NCBI GenBank assembly: GCA_002398405.1
Contig: DGYN01000126.1
Span: forward strand, 1-26,859
Source of the DNA: Caulobacteraceae bacterium UBA5005
Lineage (GTDB): Bacteria > Pseudomonadota > Alphaproteobacteria > Caulobacterales > Caulobacteraceae
DNA: 26,859 nt
Direction of reading: 5' to 3'
Positions 7,721 through 15,137 of the stretch are shown here, in pieces (positions within the stretch are counted from its first letter, which is position 1; each line of letters opens with the position of its first letter). The notes beneath the pieces were generated by a model. It saw nothing but the letters and a program-made list of their open reading frames with translations. It was not told the origin of the DNA and searched no databases. The position numbers were made by a program, and so were the translations under genes.

Positions 7721-8362
7721 CTAGGCCGCCAGAGCCTGTTCCTGACGATAGAGGACGGCCTCTTCGCCGAAGGCGCGCGACACGGCGGGGCGCTCCTTCA
7801 TGCGCTTCATGAAGGCGGTAAGCGCCGGATAGGACGAAAGCTTGATCTCCGTCGCCTGAGCCCAGTTGAGCACCGCGTAGAGATAGATGTCGGCGACGCT
7901 GTAGCTGTCGACCAGCCACTCGCGGCCCGTGAGGTGGAACTCGAGCCGCGCCAGGCGCACCGGCGCCATCTGGTAGGCGAAGGCCTTGGCGCCGTCGTTG
8001 GAGGCCCGGTCGAACAGGATGTGGAAGACGCCGGTGTGGAGTTCGGTGGTGACGAAATTGAGCCACGTCATCATCCGGTAACGCTCCATGGAACCGGCCG
8101 CCGGCGCGAGGTTGGCGTCAGGATGCTGGTCGGCGATGTACTGCAGGACGACGGCGTTCTCGGTGAGGATCTCGCCGCTTTCGAGCCTGAGCGCCGGCAC
8201 CTGGGCCATCGGATTGACGCGCAGGAAGTCCTCGCCCTGCGCCGTGGCGGCCATGCCCTTGTCCACATAGGTGAAGATGGCGTCCTCGACGCCTGCCTCA
8301 TAGAGGGCGATACGCGAGGCCAGCGAGCAGGCCATGGGACGGAAATAGAGCTGGACGGGCAT
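7721..8362 (-). CDS. Glutathione S-transferase (beta-like class)
   Basis: A 213-residue cytoplasmic enzyme that conjugates glutathione to electrophiles. The N-terminal thioredoxin-like domain begins QLYFRPMACSLASRIAL, with Cys12 where bacterial beta-class enzymes keep the catalytic Cys. NPMAQVPALRL carries the cis-Pro, and GEILTENAVVLQYIA the Glu/Asn glutathione-contact region. The C-terminal all-helical domain has SVADIYLYAVLNWA, the usual N-capping motif. It is complete for the family. It is divergently placed from a TetR-family regulator 76 bases away, so that regulator is its probable controller, perhaps sensing a toxic electrophile. Confidence 0.92.
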   Translation of the reverse strand: MPVQLYFRPMACSLASRIALYEAGVEDAIFTYVDKGMAATAQGEDFLRVNPMAQVPALRLESGEILTENAVVLQYIADQHPDANLAPAAGSMERYRMMTWLNFVTTELHTGVFHILFDRASNDGAKAFAYQMAPVRLARLEFHLTGREWLVDSYSVADIYLYAVLNWAQATEIKLSSYPALTAFMKRMKERPAVSRAFGEEAVLYRQEQALAA

Positions 8363-8381
8363 GGGTCAATCTCGTTCGCGG

Positions 8382-8408
8382 TTGATATTTGTACTGGTTC
8401 GCAATAAA
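8382..8408 (+). promoter_or_regulatory. Candidate TetR promoter with TTTGTAC half-site
   Basis: TTGATAT (8382-8388), 12 bases, then GCAATAAA (8401-8408) is a fair match to the Caulobacter housekeeping consensus (4 of 7 and 6 of 8). The spacer contains TTTGTACTGG (from 8388). An inverted copy of its core, GTACAAA, lies at 8442-8448, inside the first codons of the regulator. These could be operator half-sites for autorepression and GST control. Confidence 0.35.
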
Positions 8409-8438
8409 CTCCCCGGTCGTCAAGGATTAAAGTGCGAG

Positions 8439-9050
8439 ATGGTACAAAAAGAAGTGAAGCCCCGCGGCAGGCCCAAATCCTACGACCGCGAAGAGGCTTT
8501 GATGGCCGCCATGATGACCTTCTGGAAGGCGGGCTATGCGGGCACCTCGCTCGATGACCTCTCCGCAGCCATGGCCATGAACCGGCCCAGCATCTACGCG
8601 GCCTTCGGCGACAAGCGGGCTCTGTATCTTGAGGTCATCGACTTTTACCGGCGGCGGGTCAGGGCCTCCTTCGACCGCCTGTTCGACAAGGGCCTGCCCC
8701 TTTGCGAGACCCTGCAGGCCGCCACCGCCAAGGCCATCGAGACCTATGTCGAGGACCAGAAGGGCTGTTTCGTGGTCGGCACGGCGATCACCGAGGCGGC
8801 GGTCGACGACGATGTCCGCGCCGTCACCGCCGAGATGTTCCGCGAGATCGAACAGGTCTTCGCCCAGCGCTTCCGCGAAGCCGCCGCCCGCGGCCAGAAC
8901 CTGATCGCCCCGCCCGAGGTTCTCGGCGCCCTGATGTCCGACGTCGTCCACGGCTGCTCGCTGAAAGCCCGCGCCGGCCAGAACCGCGAGGAGATTGAGG
9001 CCTCCGCCCGCCGCTCGATCGACATGATCTGCGGCCGGGGGACTGTTTGA
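8439..9050 (+). CDS. TetR/AcrR-family transcriptional regulator
   Basis: A 203-residue one-component repressor. The N-terminal helix-turn-helix (about residues 15-62) shows FWKAGYAGTSLDDLSAAM then RPSIYAAFGDKRALY, the standard TetR recognition segment. The C-terminal ligand domain is all-helical, with KGCFVVGTAITEA typical of one AcrR subgroup. The frame is open from 8361, but that would run into the divergent GST gene; the ATG at 8439 (MVQKEVKPRGRPKSYD) matches the usual TetR start. The last residues, GTV and the stop, are encoded by the edge of the palindromic repeat at 9038, so the C-terminus seems to have been set by that element. It probably represses the adjacent GST gene. Confidence 0.88.
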   Translation: MVQKEVKPRGRPKSYDREEALMAAMMTFWKAGYAGTSLDDLSAAMAMNRPSIYAAFGDKRALYLEVIDFYRRRVRASFDRLFDKGLPLCETLQAATAKAIETYVEDQKGCFVVGTAITEAAVDDDVRAVTAEMFREIEQVFAQRFREAAARGQNLIAPPEVLGALMSDVVHGCSLKARAGQNREEIEASARRSIDMICGRGTV

Positions 9051-9168
9051 AATCGCAGCGCGATTTCTAACTGTCCCCGACACCGCTGCGGCATCACCAA
9101 CGATGCTGGGATTTCAGACACCGTGTCGGGGACAGTTAGAAATTGCCGCGCAATTTCAAACAGTCCCC
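9038..9168. repeat. Head-to-head pair of palindromic (REP/BIME-like) elements
   Basis: Two 46-base units, 9038-9083 and 9123-9168, are inverted copies (41 of 46 identical) around a 39-base spacer. Each unit is itself a hairpin: GAAATCGC-agc-GCGATTTC in the left, GAAATTGC-cgc-GCAATTTC in the right, flanked by GGGGAC...GTCCCC. The five differences are three loop bases and one compensating base pair (C-G to T-A). Such palindrome pairs are the layout of bacterial REP/BIME elements, which are often mobilised by RAYT transposases; no transposase is in this window. The outer edges encode the last codons of both flanking genes. Confidence 0.8.
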
Positions 9169-9935
9169 AAGAGCCCCGCCACGAACCGCGCCTCCCGCTC
9201 CTGCCCGGCCCCATCGGCGATCAGGTCCTGGCGGATCTCCAGCTCCAGATAGTCCAGCCCCCGCGCGTCCGCGTGCAGCGGCACGGTGTTGTCCTTCTCG
9301 TCCAGGCGGTAGGGCTCATTGTCCCCCGCCGCGTCGCCCAGCGCCGCCTGCAGCCGCCCAAGGATGCGGTGCGAAAGCGCCGAATCCCCCCGGTGCAGCA
9401 CGCCGTACCGCCAGGGCCGGACAACGCCCTGCATCACAGGAGTGAAGCTATGCAGGCAAACGATGTGGGTTTCCCGGCCCGCCTCGCGCCGCCGGTCGAG
9501 CAGGGCCGCGATGGCGCCGTGATAGGGGTCATAGATGGCCGCCCGCCGCTCGGCGATCTCCTCCGGCGTCAGGCCTTCATTCCCCGGCACGGCGATCCCG
9601 TCGCTCACCGCCGGACAGGCGTCCAAGGCGCCGGGCTTGCGGTTGCAGTCGATCACCAGGCGCGAATAGACCTGAGCGATGAACGGCGCGTCGATCAGGG
9701 CCGACAGCCTCGCCCCCACCCCCGCGATCCCGATGTCGCAGGCGATGTGCAAATCCATCGCCCCGGCGGGAAGGCCCAGGTCCCCCAGGCGCCCTGGAAT
9801 GCGCAATCCGGCGTGATCTCCGATCAGGACGTAGGCGGAAGCGCCGCCGGCATTGCTTATTTTGACCGGCGACGGATCGTCGCATTCCGCTAAGAGGTTC
9901 GACCTCCTTAATGAATCGGGTGAAGCCTGGTCCAA
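9156..9935 (-). CDS. N-formylglutamate amidohydrolase family enzyme
   Basis: A 259-residue, zinc-dependent hydrolase of the N-formylglutamate deformylase family, which splits N-formylglutamate to glutamate and formate. Family motifs seen are GDHAGLRIP (39-47), DLHIACDIG, RLVIDCNRKPG and CLHSFTP, containing the expected metal ligands and catalytic residues. No hut gene lies nearby, so the real substrate may differ. No ATG is available before the family core; the first possible start is TTG at 9933-9935, which shares one base with the ATG of the divergent transglutaminase gene. AGGAGG occurs within the frame at about 9904-9909 without a start codon following in frame. The C-terminus (LLGTV) ends in the palindromic repeat. 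Confidence 0.85.
   Translation of the reverse strand: MDQASPDSLRRSNLLAECDDPSPVKISNAGGASAYVLIGDHAGLRIPGRLGDLGLPAGAMDLHIACDIGIAGVGARLSALIDAPFIAQVYSRLVIDCNRKPGALDACPAVSDGIAVPGNEGLTPEEIAERRAAIYDPYHGAIAALLDRRREAGRETHIVCLHSFTPVMQGVVRPWRYGVLHRGDSALSHRILGRLQAALGDAAGDNEPYRLDEKDNTVPLHADARGLDYLELEIRQDLIADGAGQEREARFVAGLLGTV
9894..9906. promoter_or_regulatory. Short palindrome near two divergent starts
   Basis: GAGGT-tcg-ACCTC is symmetrical and lies 29 bases before the ATG at 9935 and just inside the amidohydrolase frame. It could be an operator shared by the divergent pair, or simply contain the AGGAGG ribosome-site-like sequence on the minus strand. Confidence 0.25.
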
Positions 9936-10867
9936 TGGCGATCCTTACGATCCATCACGTTACCCGCTACCGCTACCGCAATCCGGTGGCCCTAGGCGAG
10001 CATCGCATGATGTTCCGCCCGCGGGAGAGCCATGACCAGCGGCTTTTGTCCGCTGAGCTGACCATCAGCCCCCACCCTGCCCGGCAGCGGTACATCCACG
10101 ATGTGTTCGGCAACAGCGTCGGCATCGTCGGCTTCACGGGCCGGGCGAGCGAACTGGTCTTCGACAGCCGGGTGCGGATGGAACACCACCCCCTGCCCGC
10201 CTTTTCGGACATCGAGGGCGGGGCCAAGGGCTATGCCGGGGTCATGCCGGTCGCCTATCCCGACGAGGACCTGCCCGACCTCATCCGTTCCATGGAGCGG
10301 CAGCATCCCGACCCCGGCGGCCTGATCGGCGCCTGGGCCAAGCGCTTCGTGAAAAGCGCCGGCCGCACCCAGATCCAGACCCTGCTTTCGGACATGACCC
10401 AGGCCATTTACGCCGAGTTCCGCTATTCCCGCCGGCTGGAGGGCGGGGCGCAAACCCCGCTGGAGACCCTGGAGACCGGGGCCGGGGCCTGCCGCGACTT
10501 CGCGGTCTTCATGATGGAGGCCCTGCGCAGCCTCGGCTTCGCGGCCCGGTTCATCTCCGGCTACATCTACAGCCCACAACGCGGCGCCGACCGCGGCCGG
10601 ATCGGCGGGGGGCACACCCATGCCTGGGTCCGGGTCTATCTGCCGGCCTGCGGCTGGGTCGAACTCGACCCCACCAACGGCATTGTGGGCAATACCGACC
10701 TCATCCGGGTCGCCGTTTCGCGCGATCCGAGGCAGGCGACGCCTTTGCACGGAACCTGGGCAGGTTTGCCTTCCGACTATCTCGGAATGGACGTAGAGGT
10801 CTCTGTCACCACCGAAAGCGACGCCTTGACGCAACCTCCCACCCCCCGGGTCGTTGGCTTGGCTTAG
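9935..10867 (+). CDS. Transglutaminase-like protein (canonical triad)
   Basis: A 310-residue protein. An N-terminal beta-rich domain (starting AILTIHHVTRYRYRNPV, as in the bacterial transglutaminase-like N-terminal family) precedes a papain-fold transglutaminase core. The catalytic triad is visible: Cys in GAGACRDFAVFM, His in THAWVRVYL and Asp in WVELDPTNG. Bacterial members are usually cysteine proteases or amidases of unknown substrate. An in-frame ATG at 9911 exists, but MAILTIHHV matches the family start better. No signal peptide is present. A second transglutaminase-like gene follows after 32 bases on the same strand, so the two are probably co-transcribed. Confidence 0.92.
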   Translation: MAILTIHHVTRYRYRNPVALGEHRMMFRPRESHDQRLLSAELTISPHPARQRYIHDVFGNSVGIVGFTGRASELVFDSRVRMEHHPLPAFSDIEGGAKGYAGVMPVAYPDEDLPDLIRSMERQHPDPGGLIGAWAKRFVKSAGRTQIQTLLSDMTQAIYAEFRYSRRLEGGAQTPLETLETGAGACRDFAVFMMEALRSLGFAARFISGYIYSPQRGADRGRIGGGHTHAWVRVYLPACGWVELDPTNGIVGNTDLIRVAVSRDPRQATPLHGTWAGLPSDYLGMDVEVSVTTESDALTQPPTPRVVGLA

Positions 10868-10899
10868 CTTAGCCAGCTGGTGTGGGAAGGAGCCCTTGG

Positions 10900-11712
10900 A
10901 TGCATATCCGGGCCGGTTTTGAGATTCTCTATGATTGCCCGGCCCCCACCCCCATGATTCTGGGGCTGAGCGTCCATCCAAGCCGCCGCGGCGACCTCAT
11001 CACCCCCGACTGGCTGCGCACCGATCCGCACCTGGAGGTCCGCCAGTATCTGGACAGTTTCGGCAATATCTATAGCCGCATCGTCGCCCCCGCCGGGCGC
11101 ACCCTGCTGGCGGCCGATTTCATCGTCCAGGACAACGGCCTGCCGCAGCCGGTCTATCCCAACTCCATCCAGCACCGCATCGAGGATCTCCCCGACGAGA
11201 CCCTGATGTTCCTCTTGCCCAGCCGCTACTGCGAGACCGACCGCTTCCTGGACCTCGCCTGGTCGCTGTTCGGCGGCGCCAAGACCGGCTGGGACCGCGT
11301 CCAGGCCATCGTCGACCACAGCCATGAGCGCCTCAAGTTCGGCTACGAACACGCCAGTCCGACGACCACCGCCTACGACGCCTACGAAAAGCAGGTCGGC
11401 GTCTGCCGTGACTACGCCCACCTGGCCATCACCTTCTGCCGGGCGATGAACATCCCGGCCCGCTATTGCACCGGCTATCTGTCGGACATCGGCCAGCCGC
11501 CTCCGGACGCGCCGCAGGACTTCTGCGCCTGGATCGAGGTCTATCTGTCCGGCGCCTGGCACATCTTCGACCCGCGCAACAACCAGCGCCGCATCGGCCA
11601 TATCCTGATGGCCAGGGGCCGCGACGCCGCCGACGTCGCCCTGGTGCACAATTTCGGTTCGGCGACCCTGTCTGGGTTCACCGTCATCTGCGACGAGATG
11701 GTGGAGGCGTAG
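10900..11712 (+). CDS. Transglutaminase-like protein with Cys at the catalytic His position
   Basis: A 270-residue protein of a second transglutaminase-like group. The ATG at 10900 has AAGGAG (10887-10892) 7 bases upstream; the earlier GTG at 10882 lies before that site and is rejected. The core keeps the nucleophile Cys in VGVCRDYAHL and the Asp in HIFDPRNNQRRIG. Where canonical members have HAW, it reads CAW (codon TGC at 11524). As I recall, relatives in this group carry H, A or S here, so this may be a subfamily with altered or no protease activity. It is downstream of a canonical paralogue, and its stop is 1 base from the stop of convergent hbd. Confidence 0.88.
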   Translation: MHIRAGFEILYDCPAPTPMILGLSVHPSRRGDLITPDWLRTDPHLEVRQYLDSFGNIYSRIVAPAGRTLLAADFIVQDNGLPQPVYPNSIQHRIEDLPDETLMFLLPSRYCETDRFLDLAWSLFGGAKTGWDRVQAIVDHSHERLKFGYEHASPTTTAYDAYEKQVGVCRDYAHLAITFCRAMNIPARYCTGYLSDIGQPPPDAPQDFCAWIEVYLSGAWHIFDPRNNQRRIGHILMARGRDAADVALVHNFGSATLSGFTVICDEMVEA

Positions 11713-11713
11713 C

Positions 11714-12592
11714 CTAGCGCGTCGGAACCGGGACTTCGCCGCGGTAGTCGTAGAACCCGCGGCCGGCCTTTTTGCCCAGCCAGCCGGCCTCGACATACTT
11801 CACCAGCAGGGGACAGGGGCGGTACTTGGAGTCCGCCAGGCCCTCGTGCAGGACGTTCATGATCGACAGGATGGTGTCCAGCCCGATGAAGTCGCCCAGT
11901 TCAAGCGGGCCCATGGGGTGGTTGGCCCCCAGCTTCATGGCCGTGTCGATGGCTTCCACCGTGCCGACGCCCTCGTACAGGGTGTAGATCGCCTCGTTGA
12001 TCATCGGCACCAGGACCCGGTTGACGATGAAGGCTGGGAAATCCTCGGCGTTGGCGGTGGTCTTGCCCAGGCTCTGCGCGAAGGCGACGGCGGTGTCATA
12101 GGTCGGGGCGTCGGTGGCGATGCCCCGGATGATCTCCACCAGCTTCATCAGCGGCACGGGGTTCATGAAGTGCAGGCCGATGAACCGTTCCGGCCGGTCG
12201 GTGGTCGAGGCCAGCCGGGTGATCGAGATCGAGGAGGTGTTGGAGGCCAGCAGGATGCTGTCCGACATGTGCGGGGCGAGGTTCTTGAAGATCACCTTCT
12301 TGATGTCTTCGTCCTCGGTGGCCGCCTCGATGGCCAGGTCCGTCTTGCCGATAGCGGCCAGGTCCGGGGCCGGGGTGACCCGCTTGAGCGCCGCCTCCAT
12401 CGCCTCGTCGGTGATGATGCCGCGCGCCACCTGGCGGGTCATGTTGGCCCGCATGATCTTGGCGGACTCGGCGATCCTGTCGGCGGACAGGTCGTTCATG
12501 AGGACGTCATAGCCCGCCAGGGCGCAGACATGGGCGATGCCCGTGCCCATCTGGCCCGCGCCGATAATGCCGACCGTCTTGATCTCAGTCAT
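11714..12592 (-). CDS. hbd: 3-hydroxybutyryl-CoA dehydrogenase
   Basis: A 292-residue NAD(H)-dependent dehydrogenase that interconverts 3-hydroxybutyryl-CoA and acetoacetyl-CoA in short-chain fatty acid or hydroxybutyrate metabolism. The Rossmann motif GAGQMGTGIAH (residues 11-21) lies at the N-terminus. The catalytic His is in GLHFMNPVPLMKLVEI, and SNTSSISI and NHPMGPLELGDFIGLD are standard family segments. Length is normal. It is the last gene of the minus-strand cluster with etfB and etfA; ETF takes electrons from the acyl-CoA dehydrogenase of the same pathway. A 90-base gap before it holds its own promoter-like site and a PhaR-like palindrome, so it can probably be expressed independently. 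Confidence 0.95.
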   Translation of the reverse strand: MTEIKTVGIIGAGQMGTGIAHVCALAGYDVLMNDLSADRIAESAKIMRANMTRQVARGIITDEAMEAALKRVTPAPDLAAIGKTDLAIEAATEDEDIKKVIFKNLAPHMSDSILLASNTSSISITRLASTTDRPERFIGLHFMNPVPLMKLVEIIRGIATDAPTYDTAVAFAQSLGKTTANAEDFPAFIVNRVLVPMINEAIYTLYEGVGTVEAIDTAMKLGANHPMGPLELGDFIGLDTILSIMNVLHEGLADSKYRPCPLLVKYVEAGWLGKKAGRGFYDYRGEVPVPTR

Positions 12593-12628
12593 GGGTGGGA
12601 GTGCCGTCCCTATCGGAAGAGGGCGTAA

Positions 12629-12656
12629 GGTCTAGCACGTCTGTTCCCCACGCCAA
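12629..12656 (-). promoter_or_regulatory. Candidate hbd promoter
   Basis: On the minus strand, TTGGCGT (12650-12656), 13 bases, then GCTAGACC (12629-12636) matches the Caulobacter housekeeping consensus at 5 of 7 and 7 of 8 positions with an allowed spacer. It lies 37 bases before the hbd start. Confidence 0.55.
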
Positions 12657-12665
12657 GTGTCAATG

Positions 12666-12676
12666 CTGCAATGCAG
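12666..12676. promoter_or_regulatory. CTGC-N3-GCAG palindrome upstream of hbd
   Basis: CTGC-aat-GCAG, within the longer near-palindrome AATGCTGCA-a-TGCAGCGTT (12662-12680), sits 9 bases upstream of the -35 element of hbd. CTGC-N3/4-GCAG is the published type of site for PhaR, the polyhydroxybutyrate-sensing repressor of Paracoccus, as I recall. It could equally be the end hairpin of the upstream gene. Confidence 0.45.
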
Positions 12677-12682
12677 CGTTAC

Positions 12683-15133
12683 CTAGGGTGAAGTTATCGG
12701 CGGCGCCGTAAAGCCGGTGACGTAGCGCAGGCCCACGGGGGGGCGTTCGAAGCTCTTCATCTCCTGATAGATGGCGTCGTTTTCGTTCTTGTTGAGCGCG
12801 AAACCGGCCAGGTACTGCAGGCGCAGATCCTTGTCGGTGTTGATCTGCGCGCCCTTCAGCCAGGTGGCGAGGCTCTGCTTGTCGCCGATATAGGTGTCGA
12901 GCAGGGCCTGCATGTTCAAAAAGCCGACCTCGGCCATGGAGCCGTGAAGCGCGGCGTTTTCCGGCTTTTGCAGAAAGGCCTCGGCGGCCGGCATGTCGAT
13001 GGTCATGGGCTCGTCGTGACCCAGCAGAACCAGATCATAGCCCGCCCCGGAGTTGGTGTTGGCGAACACCTCCGCATAGGGGAAGACCTCAAAGAAGGTG
13101 GCGATCTCGCTCTTCACCGTGGCGAAGTCGCTCTCGTAGAGCGGGATCCACTGGGTCACCACCCCGCCCTTGTTCAGGCGCTTCCTCAGCATCTGGAAGT
13201 ATTCCTTCGAATAGAGGCTGGCGAGGCCTTTGACGAAGGGGTGGATGGGGTCCGACGTGATCAGATCGAACTTTTCCTTGGTGGTCAGGACGTAGTGACG
13301 GGCGTCGTCGTAATAGATCTGGGTCCGCTTATCGTGGATGACGTTGTGGTTCTGGACCCCGAAATAGGTGGTGGAATTGGGCGGGATGACCGGTTCGATC
13401 TCGCAGATGGCGATCCGCTTGATCGAGGGATAGGTGACAAAGGTCCCCGCCGTGACCCCGGCCCCAAAGCCGACGATCAGCACCGACTGAGGGTCGCGCT
13501 TCACCAGCAGGGGAACGTAGCCCAGCATCCGCTGCAGGCTCATGTCATAGGGCTCGGTCGAGGCCTCGACCTTGCCGGCCACGTGGAACTGGATCGCCCC
13601 GTCCGACCAGCGGGTATAGGCGATTGAGGTATTGATCCCCTCAAAGGTCGCCAGGGTCTCGAAACTGCCCTTCCACTCGCTGGTCCGCCGCCCATAGGCG
13701 ATCAGATCCGCGGGGGCCGGCTTGATGAAGGGGATGATGGCGACCGAGCAGAGCGCCCCGGCCGCCAGGCCGATCCAGCCCGGGACCACCTTCTTGTCGC
13801 CCAGCACCGAGGGGGCGAAGGCCGCGAAGGCGCCCAGCAGTGAGACGGCGATCAGGATGCGCTCGGCGGCGTGGGTGCCCAATTGCGGGATGGCGATAAG
13901 GCTGAAGAACAGGGCGCCGATGATGCAGCCCAGGGTGTTCACCGCATAGACCCCGCCCACCGTCTTGCCGGCGTCCGAATTGTAGGAACGGGCCGCGGCG
14001 AAGGCGAGCGGCACGCTGGCCCCCCAGGCGAAGGTCGCGGGCAGGATGCCGTACATCACCCGCGCCAGGTCCGCCTGGAGCATGACCAGAACCGGCGTGT
14101 GCGGCTTGGGATCGATCGGCCACCAGACCAGGCCGTCGGAGAACTGATAGGCGGTCCAGGCCAGGCCCAGGGCCGCCAGGATCTGGCTCCAGCCGAGCGC
14201 CTCGCGGGCGTTCAGGGACCGGCCCAGGCGCGATCCGATCGCCGCGCCGATGCCAAGGCCCAGCAGGAACACCGCCAGTATGGTCGAAAACACATAGACC
14301 GTGCCGCCGAGCATCGGCCCCAGGAGCCTGGCCCACACCACCTGGGCCCCCAGGGACACCGTGCCGGAAAGGCCGATGGACGAAAGAACGCCGATGCGGG
14401 CGGACCGGAGCGGCGCGGGATCGAGGTTGGCGGGCTCAGGCGCCGTCGAGGCCGAGGCCTCGGCGCTGACCGAAGCCGGCACGCGGCTGGCGAAATAGAA
14501 GCTCACCCCCGCGACCAAGAGGTTGATCCCCGCCGCGCTGAAGGTCGCCACATAGATATTGAACAGCCGAAGCAGGAAGAAGCCGGCCAAGAGGCTTCCG
14601 ACCACGGCGCCGGCGATATTGACCCCGTAGAACAGGCCCCACCAGCTCGCGCCCTTGGGCGTCGCTTCCGCCCACTTGGCCATGGCCGGCAGGCTCGCGC
14701 CCATCAGGATGGTGGGCGGCAGGAGGGCCACCGCGCAGAACAGCGCCCGCAGCAGCATGCCCGGCGCGCCGGACTGGGAGCCGGCCACATAGACCTTGTC
14801 GATGACCGGGATGAGGACCAGCAGCAGGACGCCGAAGATGGCGACCCCAACCTCGATGAATCCATACAGGCGCAGCGGGTGCTGATCGGCCTGTTTCTTG
14901 GCGAGGTATTTGGGCAACAGCCACGAGCCTAGGCTTAAGCCCCCCATGTAGGTGGCGAGCAGCACGCCCAGCGACACCGCCGTCGAGCCGATGGCCAGCT
15001 GAAGTTGCTGGTACCAGACGATTTCGTAGATCAAGGCCGAAGCGCCGGAGCCGGCGAACAGCAGCAATAGCCAAGGCAGGACGCGGGACGGGTCACCGGC
15101 CACAGCAGAGGGGCCGGCCGGTTGATCCGTCAT
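12683..15133 (-). CDS. Polytopic membrane protein fused to spermidine-synthase-like domain
   Basis: An 816-residue protein. Residues about 18-475 hold many hydrophobic segments in an MFS-like arrangement, in two blocks separated by an Ala/Pro-rich loop near 220-240. Residues about 500-720 form a spermidine-synthase/methyltransferase-like fold: SVLIVGFGAGVTAGTF takes the nucleotide-binding loop position, ICEIEPVI the acidic strand, and FDLITSDPIHPFVKG the active-site loop. The classical GGGDG motif of true spermidine synthases is replaced by GFGAG, so polyamine synthesis is doubtful. Proteins of this layout are commonly annotated as fused MFS/spermidine synthase, with unknown function. The start is 4 bases after the etfA stop, so it is co-translated with the ETF genes. 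That placement hints at a role linked to electron transfer or lipid metabolism (inference). Confidence 0.85.
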   Translation of the reverse strand: MTDQPAGPSAVAGDPSRVLPWLLLLFAGSGASALIYEIVWYQQLQLAIGSTAVSLGVLLATYMGGLSLGSWLLPKYLAKKQADQHPLRLYGFIEVGVAIFGVLLLVLIPVIDKVYVAGSQSGAPGMLLRALFCAVALLPPTILMGASLPAMAKWAEATPKGASWWGLFYGVNIAGAVVGSLLAGFFLLRLFNIYVATFSAAGINLLVAGVSFYFASRVPASVSAEASASTAPEPANLDPAPLRSARIGVLSSIGLSGTVSLGAQVVWARLLGPMLGGTVYVFSTILAVFLLGLGIGAAIGSRLGRSLNAREALGWSQILAALGLAWTAYQFSDGLVWWPIDPKPHTPVLVMLQADLARVMYGILPATFAWGASVPLAFAAARSYNSDAGKTVGGVYAVNTLGCIIGALFFSLIAIPQLGTHAAERILIAVSLLGAFAAFAPSVLGDKKVVPGWIGLAAGALCSVAIIPFIKPAPADLIAYGRRTSEWKGSFETLATFEGINTSIAYTRWSDGAIQFHVAGKVEASTEPYDMSLQRMLGYVPLLVKRDPQSVLIVGFGAGVTAGTFVTYPSIKRIAICEIEPVIPPNSTTYFGVQNHNVIHDKRTQIYYDDARHYVLTTKEKFDLITSDPIHPFVKGLASLYSKEYFQMLRKRLNKGGVVTQWIPLYESDFATVKSEIATFFEVFPYAEVFANTNSGAGYDLVLLGHDEPMTIDMPAAEAFLQKPENAALHGSMAEVGFLNMQALLDTYIGDKQSLATWLKGAQINTDKDLRLQYLAGFALNKNENDAIYQEMKSFERPPVGLRYVTGFTAPPITSP

Positions 15134-15137
15134 GGTT

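Noticed and set aside
9038..9168. Insertion sequence ends
   Set aside because: Inverted arms only 39 bases apart with no transposase between and no visible target duplication; REP/BIME-like palindromes explain it better.
9123..9893. Plus-strand open frame starting in the right palindrome arm
   Set aside because: Antisense to the amidohydrolase, with low-complexity Pro/Arg/His content. The GTG start is simply the GTGTC edge of the repeat.
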